This document shows, piece by piece, positions 63,250-64,000 of a stretch of DNA of 64,000 nucleotides. Numbering within the stretch: the first letter of the stretch is position 1; every line of letters starts with the position of its first letter. Source of the DNA: Mesorhizobium sp. (GTDB lineage: Bacteria > Pseudomonadota > Alphaproteobacteria > Rhizobiales > Rhizobiaceae); contig SAQG01000001.1 of the NCBI GenBank assembly GCA_004020315.1, forward strand, positions 496,001-560,000, in the 5' to 3' direction. A program made the position numbers and the translations under genes. The notes under the pieces are model-generated. The model was not told where the DNA came from, did not search any database, and worked only from the letters and a program-made list of their open reading frames with translations.

Positions 63250-63636
63250 ATGATGATGACCAGACTTTTTGCAGCATACGCATTCGCTGGCCTCGCCTGG
63301 ACCGGGGTTTCGGCTGCGACCGAACTGGCGCCGGGCGACGGGCACAGCATTCGCCTCGCTGACGTTGACGGTGTCGTCTACTTTACAGTCGAGCAGGATG
63401 GCTACCGAGTTGTGGCGACCTTGGCATCGGGAGCCGACGGGCTGCCACTGCGGATGATTTCCACGCTCGCGCCCGGGCAGCGTATGACCGTCTCCGTGCC
63501 GCAGGCGATCGGCCAGCCATCGATTGATTTCGAGATACTCCGGGATGGTGACGCGCTCGTTGTCAGCGACCCGATTCCCGCTGCGATGGTCGATCTCGTG
63601 GACGTGGAACCGATCCCGGCAGCGTCGGAACGATGA
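63250..63636 (+). CDS. Small exported protein of unknown function
   Basis: This 128-residue protein has a signal peptide (LFAAYAFAGLAWTGVSA, cleaved near residue 22) and a mature part with SIRLADVDGVVYFTVEQDGYRVVATL, alternating strands that suggest a small beta protein. No family is recognised. AGGAGG lies just upstream; any of three consecutive ATG codons (63250, 63253, 63256) could be used. It follows the decayed amidase 5' copy. Confidence 0.75.
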   Translation: MMMTRLFAAYAFAGLAWTGVSAATELAPGDGHSIRLADVDGVVYFTVEQDGYRVVATLASGADGLPLRMISTLAPGQRMTVSVPQAIGQPSIDFEILRDGDALVVSDPIPAAMVDLVDVEPIPAASER

Positions 63637-63751
63637 CAGGCGACCGGATGCGGACCTGCTCGCTCGTTGCCCTACTGAGTGCCGCCAGTAGCCAGTTCAC
63701 CGTTCCGGGGAGGCGGCCTGCAAGTTGATGGCCGGCCGACGATAAGCAGGC

Positions 63752-63890
63752 GGAAGGAATCACGTTGCCTTCACGCACGGCGCCGGAAAAGGTGGTCTCG
63801 ACCCTGGGACAACGGACGATGAACGATCCGAGATTTTTTCTCTTTGATTTACCAAGGTCAGGACGACCTGCACCATTCAGAATTCCGGAG
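63752..63890 (+). repeat. Downstream copy of the duplicated amidase 5' region
   Basis: This copy, about 660 bases after the first, has the intact frame. It includes the start codon region of the partial amidase gene at 63819. Matching runs include atgaacga-ccgagatt, accaaggtcagg and gcaccattcagaattccgga. Confidence 0.85.
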
Positions 63891-64000
63891 GAATGTTATC
63901 CCGGCGTACGGGATCACTGGCACAATGCGACGTCCCGTCGAGCGGTCGATCCGATCGAAGGAATCAGGGCGCTGGTCATCCACGCCACGGCAGGGTTAAG
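63819..64000 (+). CDS. N-terminal part of a probable N-acetylmuramoyl-L-alanine amidase (partial)
   Basis: The frame from the ATG at 63819 stays open to the window end (60 codons). It encodes MNDPRFFLFDLPRSGRP, then PIEGIRALVIHATAGL, the start of an Amidase_2 (AmpD-like) domain in which VIHATAG carries the first zinc-ligand His. The rest of the domain lies outside the window. The ribosome-binding site is not obvious, so the start may lie further upstream. Confidence 0.6.
   Translation, partial: MNDPRFFLFDLPRSGRPAPFRIPEECYPGVRDHWHNATSRRAVDPIEGIRALVIHATAGL

Noticed and set aside
63132..63362. A plus-strand ORF of 76 residues over the decayed amidase copy
   Set aside because: Its N-terminal part is the broken amidase copy and its C-terminal part is out of frame with the exported protein gene.
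58000..64000. The 58-64 kb region as a phage-defence island
   Set aside because: The genes (LysR, MBL, LOG, membrane protein, small zincin-like protein, exported protein) do not match known defence families, and no integrase or nuclease set is present.

Overview
The window reads as chromosome of a high-GC alphaproteobacterium of the order Hyphomicrobiales (Rhizobiales), most likely Mesorhizobium or a close relative. The grounds are the split F0 ATP synthase cluster (atpI-atpB-atpE-b'-b), a BacA/SbmA peptide transporter, separate glyQ and glyS, an RT0821/Lpp0805-type lipoprotein, a DUF6101-type protein, and several families of short palindromic intergenic elements common in rhizobia. The assignment comes from gene content and style, not from a database match. 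No rRNA, tRNA or CRISPR array was seen.

Layout. 1-9.2 kb: end of a probable ABC transporter ATPase, DUF488, M29 aminopeptidase, LysR/MFS pair, bacA, a polysaccharide deacetylase, then a membrane TPR protein with der. 9.2-14.6 kb: an accessory-looking block with a decayed gene fragment, an SDR, an L,D-transpeptidase, two small lipoproteins and a compact ICMT / acyltransferase-like / SDR-SEC-C cassette. 14.7-21.9 kb: SleB-type hydrolase, the F0 operon with a recognisable promoter and terminator, rnhB, a radical SAM protein and a small glycosyltransferase. 22-25.2 kb: exported cyclase, MBL protein and a phytanoyl-CoA-dioxygenase-like protein. 25.3-30.2 kb: a minus-strand housekeeping run (DUF2007, tRNA methyltransferase-like, S49 peptidase, small membrane protein, ispE, moaB) divergent from ispB. 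30.2-37.7 kb: MFS/TetR pair, exported protein, trimeric autotransporter, LuxR regulator and a large TPR protein. 37.7-42.3 kb: glyQ and glyS. 42.3-58 kb: Sua5, an FAD-linked oxidase, ubiA, purD, GH25 lysozyme, acyl-CoA dehydrogenase with a crotonase, a ParDE-like module, pdxH, a J-domain protein, fabI and a histidine phosphatase. 58-64 kb: a second accessory region with gene remnants (VOC protein, group II intron reverse transcriptase), LysR, MBL, LOG, membrane and metallopeptidase-like proteins, and a duplicated 5' end of an amidase gene that runs off the window.

The strongest unusual signal is at 38.5-41.8 kb. Palindromic elements with near-perfect terminal inverted repeats sit in frame inside glyQ (once) and glyS (twice). 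They add about 48, 51 and 37 residues to essential enzymes and always enter through the same peptide (SPLEGEM...EGVA). Between the two genes lies a DUF559 nuclease-like ORF bracketed by inverted arms of the same style, and the right arm supplies the glyS ribosome-binding site. A noncoding copy of the element lies between atpF and rnhB. The arrangement resembles Rickettsia palindromic elements inserted in proteins, with a candidate enzyme next to the copies.

Start codons were chosen by eye from Shine-Dalgarno spacing and family N-termini, so several could move by a few codons.
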